From: JANNSO01 sp964485395
Lineage (GTDB): Bacteria > Spirochaetota > Spirochaetia > Treponematales > UBA12059
Direction: 5' to 3'
NCBI GenBank assembly: GCA_964485395.1
Contig: CAZAJF010000020.1
Location: 14,365 to 78,364 of the forward strand
Length of the DNA stretch: 64,000 nt
Below, one piece after another: positions 15,334-25,500 of this stretch. The number at the start of each line of letters is the position of its first letter. The stretch's first letter is position 1. The notes beneath the pieces are model-generated. The model searched no databases and had not been told where the DNA came from. It saw only the letters and a list, made by a program, of their open reading frames with translations. The translations under genes and the position numbers were made by a program.

Positions 15334-16680
15334 TCAAACAAGACCCTGAGCGATCATGGCATCGGCGACTTTCTTGAAACCGGCGATGTTGGCGCCTACG
15401 ACGTAGTTGCCTTCAGCTCCGAATTCCTTGGCGGTATCGATACAGTTCTTATGGATGAAAATCATGATGTCATGGAGCTTCTTGTCCACTTCTTCAGCCG
15501 TCCACGCGAGGCGCATGGAGTTCTGGCTCATCTCGAGACCGGAAGTGGCGACGCCGCCTGCATTGGCAGCCTTGCCGGGAGCGAACGGAATCTTCTTCTC
15601 GATGAAGAGCTTCCAAGCTTCCGGAGTACAACCCATGTTGGAGGTTTCAACGACGGCCTGAACGCCGTTCTTGATGAGCATCTGGGCATCTTCGCCGGAG
15701 AGCTCGTTCTGGATGGCGCAGGGCATCGCAATGTCGAACTTCTGCTCCCAGGGGCGCTTGCCCGCGAAGAACTTGGCGTTGGGGAATTTCTTGACATAGT
15801 TCTCGACCTTGTTGCGGTCGATCACGAGCATTTCCTCAAGATACTTCCATTTTTCGGGGGTACCGATTCCATCGGGATCAAAAACGTATCCGTCGGGTCC
15901 GGAGATTGTCACTACTTTGGCGCCGAGCTGGCTGGCCTTGATACAGGCACCCCAAGCGACGTTGCCGAAGCCGGAAGTAGAGACGGTTTTACCCTTGAGG
16001 GTTTCTTTCTTGAGTTTGAACATTTCTTCGGCGAAATAGACAGCTCCGAAACCGGTGGCTTCGGGGCGAATCAGGGAACCGCCGAAAGAGATGCCTTTAC
16101 CGGTCAAAACGCCGGTAAACTCGTCGCGAAGGCGTTTGTACTGGCCGAACATGTAACCGACTTCGCGTCCGCCCACGCCGATGTCGCCGGCGGGAACGTC
16201 AGTGTCGGGACCGATATATTTCTGGAGCTCGGTCATGAAGCTCTGGCAGAAGCGCATGATTTCGTTGTCGCTGCGACCGTTGGAATCGAAGTCCGCGCCG
16301 CCCTTGCCGCCGCCCATGGGAAGACCGGTAAGGCTGTTCTTGAAAGTCTGCTCGAAGCCGAGGAATTTGAGGGTGGAGAGGGTAACCTTGGGATGGAAGC
16401 GGATACCGCCTTTATAGGGGCCGATGGCGCTGTTGAACTGCACGCGGTAACCGCGGTTGATCATGTATTCGCCTTTGTCGTTCATCCAGGGAACCTTGAA
16501 CATGATGCTGCGTTCAGGGTCTACGATGCGCTCAAGAATGCGCTGAGCCTTGTATTTCGGATCCTTCTCGATAAGTGGAGCGATGGATTCGAGTACTTCT
16601 TCTGCTGCCTGGAGAAATTCTGCTTCCCACGGGGCGCGAGCCTTGAGGCCGTCAAGGACCTCGCGGATATAAGCGTTCAT
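15334..16680 (-). CDS. gdhA: Glutamate dehydrogenase (NADP-specific type)
   Basis: 448 aa, the usual length of hexameric bacterial GDH. Visible signatures are GPYKGGIRFH, the catalytic-lysine segment LPMGGGKGGADFD near residue 125, VPAGDIGVGGREVGY, and the Rossmann glycine motif STSGFGNVAWG. It aminates 2-oxoglutarate to glutamate and is the likely route of ammonium assimilation here. NADP preference is inferred from similarity to the short anabolic class. AAGGAGG lies 5 bases before the ATG. It is monocistronic, with its own promoter (16747-16775) and a terminator at 15254-15297. Confidence 0.97.
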   Translation of the reverse strand: MNAYIREVLDGLKARAPWEAEFLQAAEEVLESIAPLIEKDPKYKAQRILERIVDPERSIMFKVPWMNDKGEYMINRGYRVQFNSAIGPYKGGIRFHPKVTLSTLKFLGFEQTFKNSLTGLPMGGGKGGADFDSNGRSDNEIMRFCQSFMTELQKYIGPDTDVPAGDIGVGGREVGYMFGQYKRLRDEFTGVLTGKGISFGGSLIRPEATGFGAVYFAEEMFKLKKETLKGKTVSTSGFGNVAWGACIKASQLGAKVVTISGPDGYVFDPDGIGTPEKWKYLEEMLVIDRNKVENYVKKFPNAKFFAGKRPWEQKFDIAMPCAIQNELSGEDAQMLIKNGVQAVVETSNMGCTPEAWKLFIEKKIPFAPGKAANAGGVATSGLEMSQNSMRLAWTAEEVDKKLHDIMIFIHKNCIDTAKEFGAEGNYVVGANIAGFKKVADAMIAQGLV

Positions 16681-16746
16681 AAAGCCTCCTTATGAAGAAA
16701 AACAACACATAATTCTGGTATGGCACTGCTTCGGCCAACCACTCCT

Positions 16747-16775
16747 AGTGTACATGCTTACGAACTCTTAGGCAA
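16747..16775 (-). promoter_or_regulatory. Sigma-70-type promoter of gdhA
   Basis: On the minus strand TTGCCT (16770-16775), a 17-base spacer and TACACT (16747-16752); each box matches 4 of 6. The start would be near 16740, about 60 bases before the ATG. Confidence 0.5.
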
Positions 16776-16821
16776 GCGTTCTTTTGAATATTGAATGATT
16801 TTTTTAATAGTTGAAACGATT

Positions 16822-18840
16822 TTAGAATAAACGGCGGATTTCTTCAAAAAGAGCCGGCCACGTGGCAGCAGAAACAACCGGTATTTGAGCAGGAACAGGG
16901 GTCGTTGTGTCTTTGGGCGGTTCCTTTATCAAAATATCACGAGGATTTATCGAATCGAAAAAACCGTTGCGCTCAAGCTTGCCTTCTGCCAATTCGTCAT
17001 CCAAGCGCGTTACCGTAAATTTTCCTACAACATTTTTGTCGTCCCAGACAATCCCCAAGGAATCGGGCTTGAGAAACAACGATCCGCTTTTTAACACAAG
17101 AAACACGTCGCCCACTTTTATCCCCAGCGAACGCCCCATAGTCATGATGGCGGTATCGGCCTTGCGCTGAGTCAAGGTGCCCTGCAGGGGTAAGGCGGCG
17201 GTAATCTGGGATACGATCTGGCTGCATGCGAGCTGAACCCTGTCGTTGCCTGATCGTACCGTATCGAGCCGCAAGGCCAGCGCGCCCGTACGGGCGATGC
17301 GCAATTCGGCGATTATCTGTATCTCGCGCTCGGTTTCCCTCGTCGTAAGCAAAAGAAAATAATCCGCCCCCGACTCCCGGGCAGGTCGGAAAGCATCGAT
17401 GAAAGTGTTAACCCTGGACACCGTGGCATAGGGCATGATCTGCGGGGAAGTCGCGAAAAGGTCGCGGATAAACCGGCCTATTACCTGATCGCTGGCAACG
17501 TGCCAGGGAGTGCCTCCCGGTCCGGCCGAATAAACGGCGAGACGATATGGCCGCTCCTGCATCAGCGAGGTGTTTATCTTCCAGTCTCGGGAAACGCTGC
17601 CTTCCAGCAGATTTTCGTAAATTTCGAGGGCATCGTCCAGTTTTTGGTCTGATTTCCCGATTTCCTTGAGAAAGCGCACTTCATCAAGGTAGGTGGATGG
17701 TAATTTGGACAGTTTGAGCAAATTCGCGTACCTTCGCCTTCCTTGATTGGCATAGGAATCCAAAGCCAATCCGCGGCGATATTCCGTCAGCGCTTTTTCA
17801 TACATGAGCCGACGCTCGAATTCAGCTGCCCTATCCCATCTCCAACGTGCGTACACGGACCGGGAAGGATCTTCCAGGGCTTTGGAGTCCATGATGAAAT
17901 TTTCTAAGGCTATCCTCGCGATTTCATCGTCGGGACGCATTTCCGCCAGTGTCGCGAAAGCGGATTCCGCTTCTGCATCTTTGCCGGCCGCGCTTTGCAC
18001 GAGCCCGAGCAAGAACCAGGCCTGGTAATCCTTGGGATTATAATGGAGGCTTTTATCCAGAATCGCGATGGCTTCGTCATAAGCCCCTCGGTCGTAATAG
18101 AGGTAGGCAAGGAATCCCAGGGCTGCCGTGTGAGAAGGCTTCAGTTCCAAAGCCTTGAGGAGCAGGCGGGAAGCCTCGATGAGATTTCCCGCTTCCGCGC
18201 TTGCAAGGGCGGCGGTATAGCAGACATCGGGATCGTCGCCGGCCCAGCGCAAGGCTTCCTTGAGGAATCCTGCGGATTCCACGGATTTTCCTTCTGCCTT
18301 CGTTATAAGGGCCAAGGATACCAAAGCTCGCGCATCTTCGGGATAGTTGCGAAGCGAGGCTGCGAGCGTCGCTCTTGCGGAAGCCGGCCTACCCGCGCGA
18401 AGGTCCAGCAACGACTGGCCAAAACGCGCATCCCGGTCATTAGGAAGAATTTTCAGGACTTCCTCAAATAGCTTTTTGGCGATATCGGGCTTGCCGAGGC
18501 TGATGGAGCAGAAACCCTCGAGGTTTATGAGCACAGGATCGCGAGGCCCGTATTTGACCGCTTCCTTGATGTAAAACAACGCGCGCTCGTACTCGCCAAG
18601 CTCGTAATGGCATTGCGCCAATTGGATGTACGCGGGGGCGTACGCGGAATTCAGGCTCGTGGCCTGCAGAAGTATTTCTATGGCGCGATAATTATCGCCG
18701 AACGCGGCGGATTCGCGGGCGTTGTCCAAGAGCGCCGTTACGCTGCGTCCTGGGCTCGGCTGGGACACGGCGACGGCAGCCGAAAAACAAAACAGCACGC
18801 ACCGCAGGGTGAATGCCCGGGCCGCCACCGAAGTCTTCAT
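16822..18840 (-). CDS. Exported TPR-repeat protein (treponemal type)
   Basis: 672 aa. Residues 1-26 are a cleavable signal peptide ending AVAVSQ. About ten tetratricopeptide repeats run from residue 35 to 390, with typical cores such as YAPAYIQLAQCHYELGEYERA. The C-terminal 280 residues have no family that I recognise; they include a segment resembling the nucleotide-free FlgT/CsgG-like stress fold and a short SH3-like region (GIKVGDVFLVL). It is the last gene of the HD - ybeY - tlyC operon and overlaps tlyC by 4 bases (ATGA). Treponemal genomes carry a TPR protein at the same spot, as I recall. A role as envelope scaffold is likely; the partner is unknown. Confidence 0.88.
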   Translation of the reverse strand: MKTSVAARAFTLRCVLFCFSAAVAVSQPSPGRSVTALLDNARESAAFGDNYRAIEILLQATSLNSAYAPAYIQLAQCHYELGEYERALFYIKEAVKYGPRDPVLINLEGFCSISLGKPDIAKKLFEEVLKILPNDRDARFGQSLLDLRAGRPASARATLAASLRNYPEDARALVSLALITKAEGKSVESAGFLKEALRWAGDDPDVCYTAALASAEAGNLIEASRLLLKALELKPSHTAALGFLAYLYYDRGAYDEAIAILDKSLHYNPKDYQAWFLLGLVQSAAGKDAEAESAFATLAEMRPDDEIARIALENFIMDSKALEDPSRSVYARWRWDRAAEFERRLMYEKALTEYRRGLALDSYANQGRRRYANLLKLSKLPSTYLDEVRFLKEIGKSDQKLDDALEIYENLLEGSVSRDWKINTSLMQERPYRLAVYSAGPGGTPWHVASDQVIGRFIRDLFATSPQIMPYATVSRVNTFIDAFRPARESGADYFLLLTTRETEREIQIIAELRIARTGALALRLDTVRSGNDRVQLACSQIVSQITAALPLQGTLTQRKADTAIMTMGRSLGIKVGDVFLVLKSGSLFLKPDSLGIVWDDKNVVGKFTVTRLDDELAEGKLERNGFFDSINPRDILIKEPPKDTTTPVPAQIPVVSAATWPALFEEIRRLF

Positions 18841-19628
18841 ACACTCTCCGTGGACTCGGGTCGTTTCAAAATCTTAACGGCGGTAATCCTGTGGCCGTCC
18901 ATTTCCTGGATGATAAAGTCGAAACCCCGCCAACTGGCTTTTTCGTAGCGGGACGGTATTTTTCCGAACAGCTCGAAGACGAATCCGCCGAGCGTATCGA
19001 ACTCCTCGTCCGGCACTTCCAGGTCCAACTGCTCATTCAAGTCTTCTATATTGACGCGCGCATCCACGAGCCAGGCGGAATCGCCCAACGGCACGATATC
19101 TTCGCGTTCGTTATCAAACTCATCCTGGATGTCGCCGACGATTTCTTCTATTATATCTTCCATGCACACGATGCCCGAGACTCCACCGTACTCGTCGATG
19201 GCTATCGCAATGTGCACATGCCGACGCTTGAATTCGCGCAACAGCGAATCGATGCGCTTGGAGTCGGGCACGAAAAACGGTTTTCTTATCAGCTCGGCCA
19301 TATTGATGGCCCCGCCCTTGACGATGGCGTGCAGCAGGTCTTTTACATATAATACGCCGATGACGTCGTCGATGCTCTCCTGGTAAACGGGTATCCTGGA
19401 ATGTCCGCAACTCATGACCGTCTCGAGCAGCTCATCCCGCTCCGCGTCGAGCGGAATAAACACCGTATCGATTCGCGGTACCATGACTTCCTTGACCGTA
19501 GTTTCCGAAAGTTCCTGAACCCCCCGAATCATCTCCCTACGTTCACTCGTTACCTCGTCTGAATCACCCTCGTCGTTTTCAATGGGGCTTTTAGCGAAGA
19601 GCCGGGAGAAAAAACCTTTTGTCTTCAA
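18837..19628 (-). CDS. tlyC: CBS-domain protein with CorC/HlyC domain (TlyC family)
   Basis: 263 aa, soluble. After a charged N-terminal tail, ETTVKEVMVPRIDTV opens a pair of CBS domains (about 45-170) that usually bind adenine nucleotides. The C-terminal domain (about 185-260) is of the CorC_HlyC type (LVDARVNIEDLNEQLDL). The transmembrane DUF21 part seen in related transport proteins is missing. Spirochaete TlyC was named for haemolysin activity, but family evidence favours a role in Mg/Co efflux control. It overlaps ybeY by 4 bases and the TPR gene by 4 bases, so translation is coupled. Confidence 0.93.
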   Translation of the reverse strand: MKTKGFFSRLFAKSPIENDEGDSDEVTSERREMIRGVQELSETTVKEVMVPRIDTVFIPLDAERDELLETVMSCGHSRIPVYQESIDDVIGVLYVKDLLHAIVKGGAINMAELIRKPFFVPDSKRIDSLLREFKRRHVHIAIAIDEYGGVSGIVCMEDIIEEIVGDIQDEFDNEREDIVPLGDSAWLVDARVNIEDLNEQLDLEVPDEEFDTLGGFVFELFGKIPSRYEKASWRGFDFIIQEMDGHRITAVKILKRPESTESV

Positions 19629-20089
19629 CGTAATCCTTCCTTCATTTGAGATGCGACGCTTTCCAGTAAAAATTCCTGCTCCAGGAGCATCGGCTCCCAG
19701 GCGTTATTAGTGGCATGATCCATGCCGGATAGATGCAATATACCATGAATTATGAGTCTTTGTAACTCTTCCTTCCAGGAAACGGCGAAATCGTCGGCAT
19801 TCCGCATGAGTGCGGGAACCGAAATGACGATATCGCCGGCTAAAAACCGCCGCTGTCCTTTCGAGTCCGAAAATTCGTCACCCTGATTGAATGAAAGGAC
19901 GTCAGTGGGACCTTCCTTGTGACGGTAGGTTTTATTGAGGTCTGAGATGCGCTCGTCGCCGCAAATAAGGATCGACATATCCCAGTCGTCATGTTTTTTT
20001 ATGGCAAGTGCGGCCAAAGCGGTATTGCGGGCAAACTCCAGCCAATCGGGCTCCGAAACATCCTGCACTGCGATGGCGACATGGTTCAT
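19625..20089 (-). CDS. ybeY: Endoribonuclease YbeY (rRNA maturation factor)
   Basis: 154 aa, normal for the family. The zinc signature HGILHLSGMDH (H-x3-H-x5-H) lies near residue 117, and LNKTYRHKEGPTDVLSF, the conserved family block, is in the middle. YbeY is a single-strand RNase needed for 16S rRNA 3' processing and 70S quality control. Its position between the HD membrane protein and tlyC is common in many bacteria. It overlaps both neighbours by 4 bases. Confidence 0.96.
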   Translation of the reverse strand: MNHVAIAVQDVSEPDWLEFARNTALAALAIKKHDDWDMSILICGDERISDLNKTYRHKEGPTDVLSFNQGDEFSDSKGQRRFLAGDIVISVPALMRNADDFAVSWKEELQRLIIHGILHLSGMDHATNNAWEPMLLEQEFLLESVASQMKEGLR

Positions 20090-22344
20090 TTTCCGAGTTC
20101 CCTGGCTTTTGGATATTCGATGCGTGAATGGAAATGGCCGGCCAAAATGCGCACGAAGGTATTTTTAATTAGCTCCAGGTCATGGAAGCTGAGTTCCGAC
20201 CGGGCAAGCTGCCCTCCTTCGGATTTGGCGAGGATCATTTCCTTCACAAACTGCTCGAGCTTGGATATGTTCGGTTTTTTGAGCGTGCGGGAGGCCGCCT
20301 CGACGCAGTCCGCCAGCATGACGACGGCGGACTCCTTGCTTCCGGGCAAGGGTCCCGGATAGCGGAAATCTTCCGGGTTGGTTTCCACGTCGTCTTTCTG
20401 GGCCTGCGAATAAAAGTAGCTGATGAGAGAGGTACCGTGATGCTCCGCGATAATGGCCTTGACGTTATCGGGCAGACCGAGGGTTTCGGCCCGCTCGTTG
20501 CCGAACTTGACGTGGCCGCGAAGCACCGTCGCGGACAGCCGCGGGTTTATCTCGTCGTGCTTATTGTAGCCGGACTGGTTCTCTATGAAATACTCAGGCT
20601 GCTCGATCTTGCCGATATCGTGATAATACGCGCCTACCCGGGCCAGGAGCGCGGACGCGCCGATCTCGCGGCAGGCCGACTCGGCCAGGTGAGCCACGGT
20701 GACGGAGTGGCTGTAGGTGCCCGGGGCTACGGACAAAAGGCGTTTCAACGCGGGGGCGTTCAGGTCGGAAAGCTCCTGGAGCCGGAAAATCGTAGGCGCG
20801 TTCAATGCATGCTCGAGGACGGGCAGGAATCCAAGCGCCAGCGTGCCGCAGAGGAATCCGTTTACGCCTTGCCAGAAGCCGCCGGACAGGGATGCTACCA
20901 GGGCATTGCCGGAAAGCGAGGAAAGGGCGGTTCCCGCGATGAACTGGAAAAAGGCGAGCTGGGCTGCGCCCCGAACGAGATCGATGCGTTTTTCCGTCTT
21001 GCGGGCCAGAAAGGCGCCGACCGCGCCGGAAACGAGGGCGCTGACGAAACTGTATGCCTCGAAACCGCTCGCGAGTAGCAAGCCCACGGAAAGCACCAGG
21101 GTGTACAGAAGGGCGAAGCGTTCGTTAAAAATAATTGCCATGAGCATGGCCAGCAAGGCGGTGGGCATGAAAGCCGCGAGATGGCGGACTATGTCCCGGG
21201 GCAGCAGCGCCGAAAATCCATTGGCGATGACGAAATAAAGCACGCCCAGTAAAAGAACCAGGATAAACGCCGTTTTATCCAGGGTAAGGCCGGTTATCCT
21301 CGGGGCGAAGATCATGAGCACCCCGAAGAAAATATATGCGAGGAAGAACGAGCCTCCCACGGCATAGGCAAAGCTGAAGCGGACTCCCGACTTGCGCAAG
21401 GCGGCGAGCTGCTGCATATCCCCTTCGGTTATGATGAAACCTTTCCGCAGTATCTTTTCTCCGCGGCTGATGCGCCTCATTACCGGCTCAACCCTGGAAG
21501 CCGCGTTGGCCAGCCGTTTTTCGCTCTGCGTCGGATCGAAAAAAGTATTCTCCCCGGCGAATACGAGCACGAGCTCGGCGGCCAATTCCGCCAGGGTTGA
21601 GTTCAGCTTCATCGCTTTGGCCGCGTCCTTGGCCGCCCGCCCCACAAGTCTCATGGTAAGGAGCTTATCCACCGAAACCTGCTCATAGGTAAGCGGACCG
21701 TCGCTCCAGCGTCGAACCTCGATGGTCTGCTGGTTATAATGCTCGAGGCCGGTAACGGGCAGCGCCACTATGCCGGTTTTGCCGAGGCGTTCCAGGATGA
21801 GGCGCGCCTGGCTGAAAGCGACGGCGGGAGCGGGATACTCGGCGAGCCGGGAATAGAGCTCGGCGCCGCCCATAGCGGGGAACCTTGCCTGCACCTGCAG
21901 GACGAGATCCTTCGAATTCCGGGTCGCGTCGAAGGAGGCCATGAAAAAGGCGGCGAACGAGTCGAAGTCAGCCAGTGATTTTTTTATTACGCTATCGTCG
22001 ATCACGAACACGGGGGGCACGAGCCGCTTTTCGGATTCCACGCGCACAGCGGTCGCGGGTTCGTCGATGAATATGATCTCCCGGGGCGCGCTTACGTCGC
22101 GTTCGGCGACCTTTCCCGCCTCGAAGCCGTCCATGCCGGCGAAGCGGGAGAACGCGCCGAAACCGGAAAAGGCCGCGACGCATACGAGGAACGCCCCCAA
22201 GAGCAGCCACGCATACTGTCGCCGCTCGGGGTCTTCCACATTGAGCAGGCGCGAAATCGCGTTGCCCGCAACCCTGTGACCTGGATACAGGGAGGAAGCG
22301 GACACAGGCTGTTTGTTGCCATTTATATTTTTATTCATCGTCAT
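20086..22344 (-). CDS. 7TM-HD family phosphohydrolase (PgpH/YqfF-like cyclic-di-AMP phosphodiesterase)
   Basis: 752 aa. One N-terminal membrane segment (about residues 43-62) is followed by a large extracytoplasmic 7TMR-HDED domain (about 65-330), seven membrane segments (about 335-520) and a cytoplasmic HD domain with HSVTVAHLAE and YYHDIGKIEQP (about residue 575). In Listeria and Bacillus, PgpH of this build degrades cyclic di-AMP. Together with the GGDEF protein, the window thus touches two dinucleotide signals. It is the first gene of the operon ending with the TPR protein. Substrate is inferred from family. Confidence 0.92.
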   Translation of the reverse strand: MTMNKNINGNKQPVSASSLYPGHRVAGNAISRLLNVEDPERRQYAWLLLGAFLVCVAAFSGFGAFSRFAGMDGFEAGKVAERDVSAPREIIFIDEPATAVRVESEKRLVPPVFVIDDSVIKKSLADFDSFAAFFMASFDATRNSKDLVLQVQARFPAMGGAELYSRLAEYPAPAVAFSQARLILERLGKTGIVALPVTGLEHYNQQTIEVRRWSDGPLTYEQVSVDKLLTMRLVGRAAKDAAKAMKLNSTLAELAAELVLVFAGENTFFDPTQSEKRLANAASRVEPVMRRISRGEKILRKGFIITEGDMQQLAALRKSGVRFSFAYAVGGSFFLAYIFFGVLMIFAPRITGLTLDKTAFILVLLLGVLYFVIANGFSALLPRDIVRHLAAFMPTALLAMLMAIIFNERFALLYTLVLSVGLLLASGFEAYSFVSALVSGAVGAFLARKTEKRIDLVRGAAQLAFFQFIAGTALSSLSGNALVASLSGGFWQGVNGFLCGTLALGFLPVLEHALNAPTIFRLQELSDLNAPALKRLLSVAPGTYSHSVTVAHLAESACREIGASALLARVGAYYHDIGKIEQPEYFIENQSGYNKHDEINPRLSATVLRGHVKFGNERAETLGLPDNVKAIIAEHHGTSLISYFYSQAQKDDVETNPEDFRYPGPLPGSKESAVVMLADCVEAASRTLKKPNISKLEQFVKEMILAKSEGGQLARSELSFHDLELIKNTFVRILAGHFHSRIEYPKARELGK

Positions 22345-22531
22345 GGGCCTCGATTATCATGCGCCTCGGGGGATTATGCTCCGTATCCGGGCGAATTCGC
22401 GCTTCGACAAAGCCTGTGTCTTCCAGTTCAATACTAGTGATTGCCGACAATGGGACCTCGTCTCGCAGCTATCCTAGCCTCTGGACGCTAAAAAATCAAC
22501 AGGAGCGACGATTGAAAAGACAATGCGCAGG

Positions 22532-25500
22532 CTACCAGGTGATCGTTTCGCCTTCCTTCTTGTATTGCGTCTTGATTTCCGGAACGCCTCTCCATGCAAC
22601 CAAAAAGCTTATGGATTTCCGGAACTCGTATTGCCGCGTCGTGGTATTCAAGAACGGCTGCGCGGTAAAATCGAACGTGAGATCCCAATCGGACATGTAA
22701 TGAACGGCCTTGACCGTCAGGGATTTCAGCTTGAAAAGCGATTCTTGCCTATTTGACTTGTCAGGGTTGAAAATGTCGAAGCCCTTGAGTATATCCAGAA
22801 ATGGATTTACCGCAGCTACGCTGGCAAAGGGTTCGGGAAGCTGAAACCAATCCTTGTAATACCGCCATGATGAAGAATTCCTCGAATTGGAAACAAAAGA
22901 AATATCCAAAAACTCGAATATTTTAAAAGTGAGGTTGGTATTGAAACCCATTGAAGAGTCCGTAATGCGCAAGAAACTTTGTTTGATATCCGAGTTGATC
23001 GAAAATGCCGAGCTGATGCGATTTTTCCACAGTGGAAGCGGAGTCCATTGTTTATTGAAGGCAATGGTCATGTCACTGGCGCGAAATTCACTGTCCGTAC
23101 CTACGAGCCACCCTTTTCCAAGGGAAAAAGTGTACGCGGGCATATATTTACTCACGATTTCGGCGCTGAGTCCATCCCACACAAGTTTGTTGACCAGGGA
23201 ATTAAGCCGTTTGTCGGTGATACTATAGGCGATAGTGTTCGTACTGACCGGAAAGGGTGTTTTACCGCCGGTAAGGGAAACGTTGAGCGGCTCCCAAGAA
23301 AAGTCGCTTTCCGCCGTTTTCTTCGCAAAGCTCGTACTTGAAGTAACGGCTATTGAAAATGGAAAACGCAGAGCCAGGTTCAAGCCATATGACGGCAACA
23401 AAGGCGGCAGGGCGACTTTCAACGCCAGCGACTGATCAAAGCCAAAAGGCCGGATCGCGAGCGTCGTACTCAGGTTATGCGTCTTGATGCGCTCCTGCGT
23501 CCATTCGAAAGTCTGCGTCTTAAATACCGGGACATTCTGCTTTATTGAGTCGAAGGTGTAATCATAGAGAGGCATTTCCAGATTCCAGGACAGGGTCGTC
23601 GGCGCAAAAAACCAGAAATCCTGGAGAGGGGAACTGGATAACCCCAAAGTGCCGCTTATTTTATCCGCGCGGGCCTGGGCATCCTGCCGCTTCCAGGTAT
23701 CAAGCAGCGTCTGGCTGACATAGGCGGTGTCCGATAAAACGATGGGCCGGTCCTGGCCGCGGCTCGAAGCATTCACCACGGCTGTAAGCTTGGCGAGCGA
23801 GTCTAAGAGCGAAGCATTCAGGGTCATGCTGCCGCTGATGTTCCCGGACCGCGTTTCATACAGGGCTTGCCAATTCAGCAAGTCGGGAGTAAGCCAGGCA
23901 GCCGTATTGAAGCGCCTGTCGATTTTAAGCGAAGGAGTCGCCTGCCAAAACAGCTTCATCGCGAACAAATTCCTGACTTTGGCGGTTTCCGGGCTCAAGA
24001 TGCCGGGGACTATAAAATCCGGTGTTGGTTCGGTGATGGTCTCAGCGCTAGCAGGAGGCTGTTCCGGGACGAACCAAGGCGCCATAAGTTCGGGGAGGGT
24101 TTCGTCAGAGCCCGATTTCACCGCGGGTCCTGCGTTCTCGCCCGCAGGCGCCGAGGCTTTCAAGGCATCGGGCTTTTCTTTGCTTTTAACGGCAAACGGA
24201 TACTCGAACAAGGTACCGCCTATGCTGAGGGCGGAATCCACCAAACTAAAAGTATCGGGCAGAAAAAAATCAGCGCAGGGATTATTCCTGTAGAATAAAA
24301 GCTGCGCGGGATCCGTCGGGGCAACGCTTGCCTTGCTGATCCATAAAAGCGAGGAACTGAGTCTGGACAGCGATAAACCGGTAATCCAGGGAGAGATCGC
24401 GCTGACGGGAACCGTGGCTTGGATATCTATTTTATCGGTAAACGTCGTTACTTTCGACGGAACGACACCGGTTTCTTTTTTTTTCATGAACTGAAGCCAT
24501 TCCATGTCTTCCGTACGCTGCTTGAAATCCCTGTCGAACCAGGTGTCTCCGAAAAACGGCAAGGCGAAGGAAACGGAAACGGGACCCAATGAAAATCGGC
24601 TCGCCAGATTGAATGAAAAACGGAACGGAAGAATCACCCCGAAAAGATTCGTTTCGTTCCAGATGCTCTGCAGGCTATGCTCCATGACGAACGGGCTGAA
24701 AGTCGTCGTACCCAAGGGGAAGATCGATCGGCTGTACCCGATGCCCAGATACGCGTCGATCGATTGAAAGGGCTTGAGCGTGGTAATATTCGCCTGGATG
24801 CCCGAGTACGCCCCGAGGTTGGTGTAGATATCCAGAAACATTTTTATAACATCGCTGGTTTTCGACTCCTTTTTGTCCTTGGTGGTGCGAAGGAACACGC
24901 CGTCGATGCGCTTTGCGTATCCCTTGGACCCTTCGGTGAGCTTAAAAAGGCTGATGGACTCTTTTTTCTCGGGTTTTTCGCCCAGGAAATACGTGGTTGT
25001 CTGGACGAAGCGGCCTTCCCTGTCGCGCGAACCGAAGACAGGGTGGAACACGATCTCCTCTCCGGGATAATAGAAAAACGGCAGGTAGAGGACGGGCAGC
25101 TCCCCGACGGAAAGCGTCGCGTTAAAAATCGCCCACTCGTTGCCGCCCAGAATCCATATCCGCGAAGCCCGGATGGAAAAATATTTTTCAGGCTTGTCTC
25201 CGTTGGTTATGATGCCATCCTTGAATTCCAGGACCGATTCGCCCCGGCGCACGATGTCCTTTGCTTCGAAGGTGAGCTTCGTCTCGCTCTGGGCCCCGCT
25301 CTTGCTTTTACCGTCCAGGAACAGGCCGCTCCATTCATCCAGGTCGATCTCCATGAGTTCGCCCAGGAAAAAATCGGAACCGCCCGCCTTTTTTCTCTCG
25401 TAAACTATGTGGCCGCGGGCGGACATCAGGTTGGAATCCTTGTTGTAGATAATTTCGTCGGCCCGAATCAGGTGGGATTCGCCGCTGGCGTCGTCCTTCA

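Noticed and set aside
15322..16695. Plus-strand open frame of 457 codons
   Set aside because: Exact antisense of gdhA; the reverse strand encodes every GDH motif.
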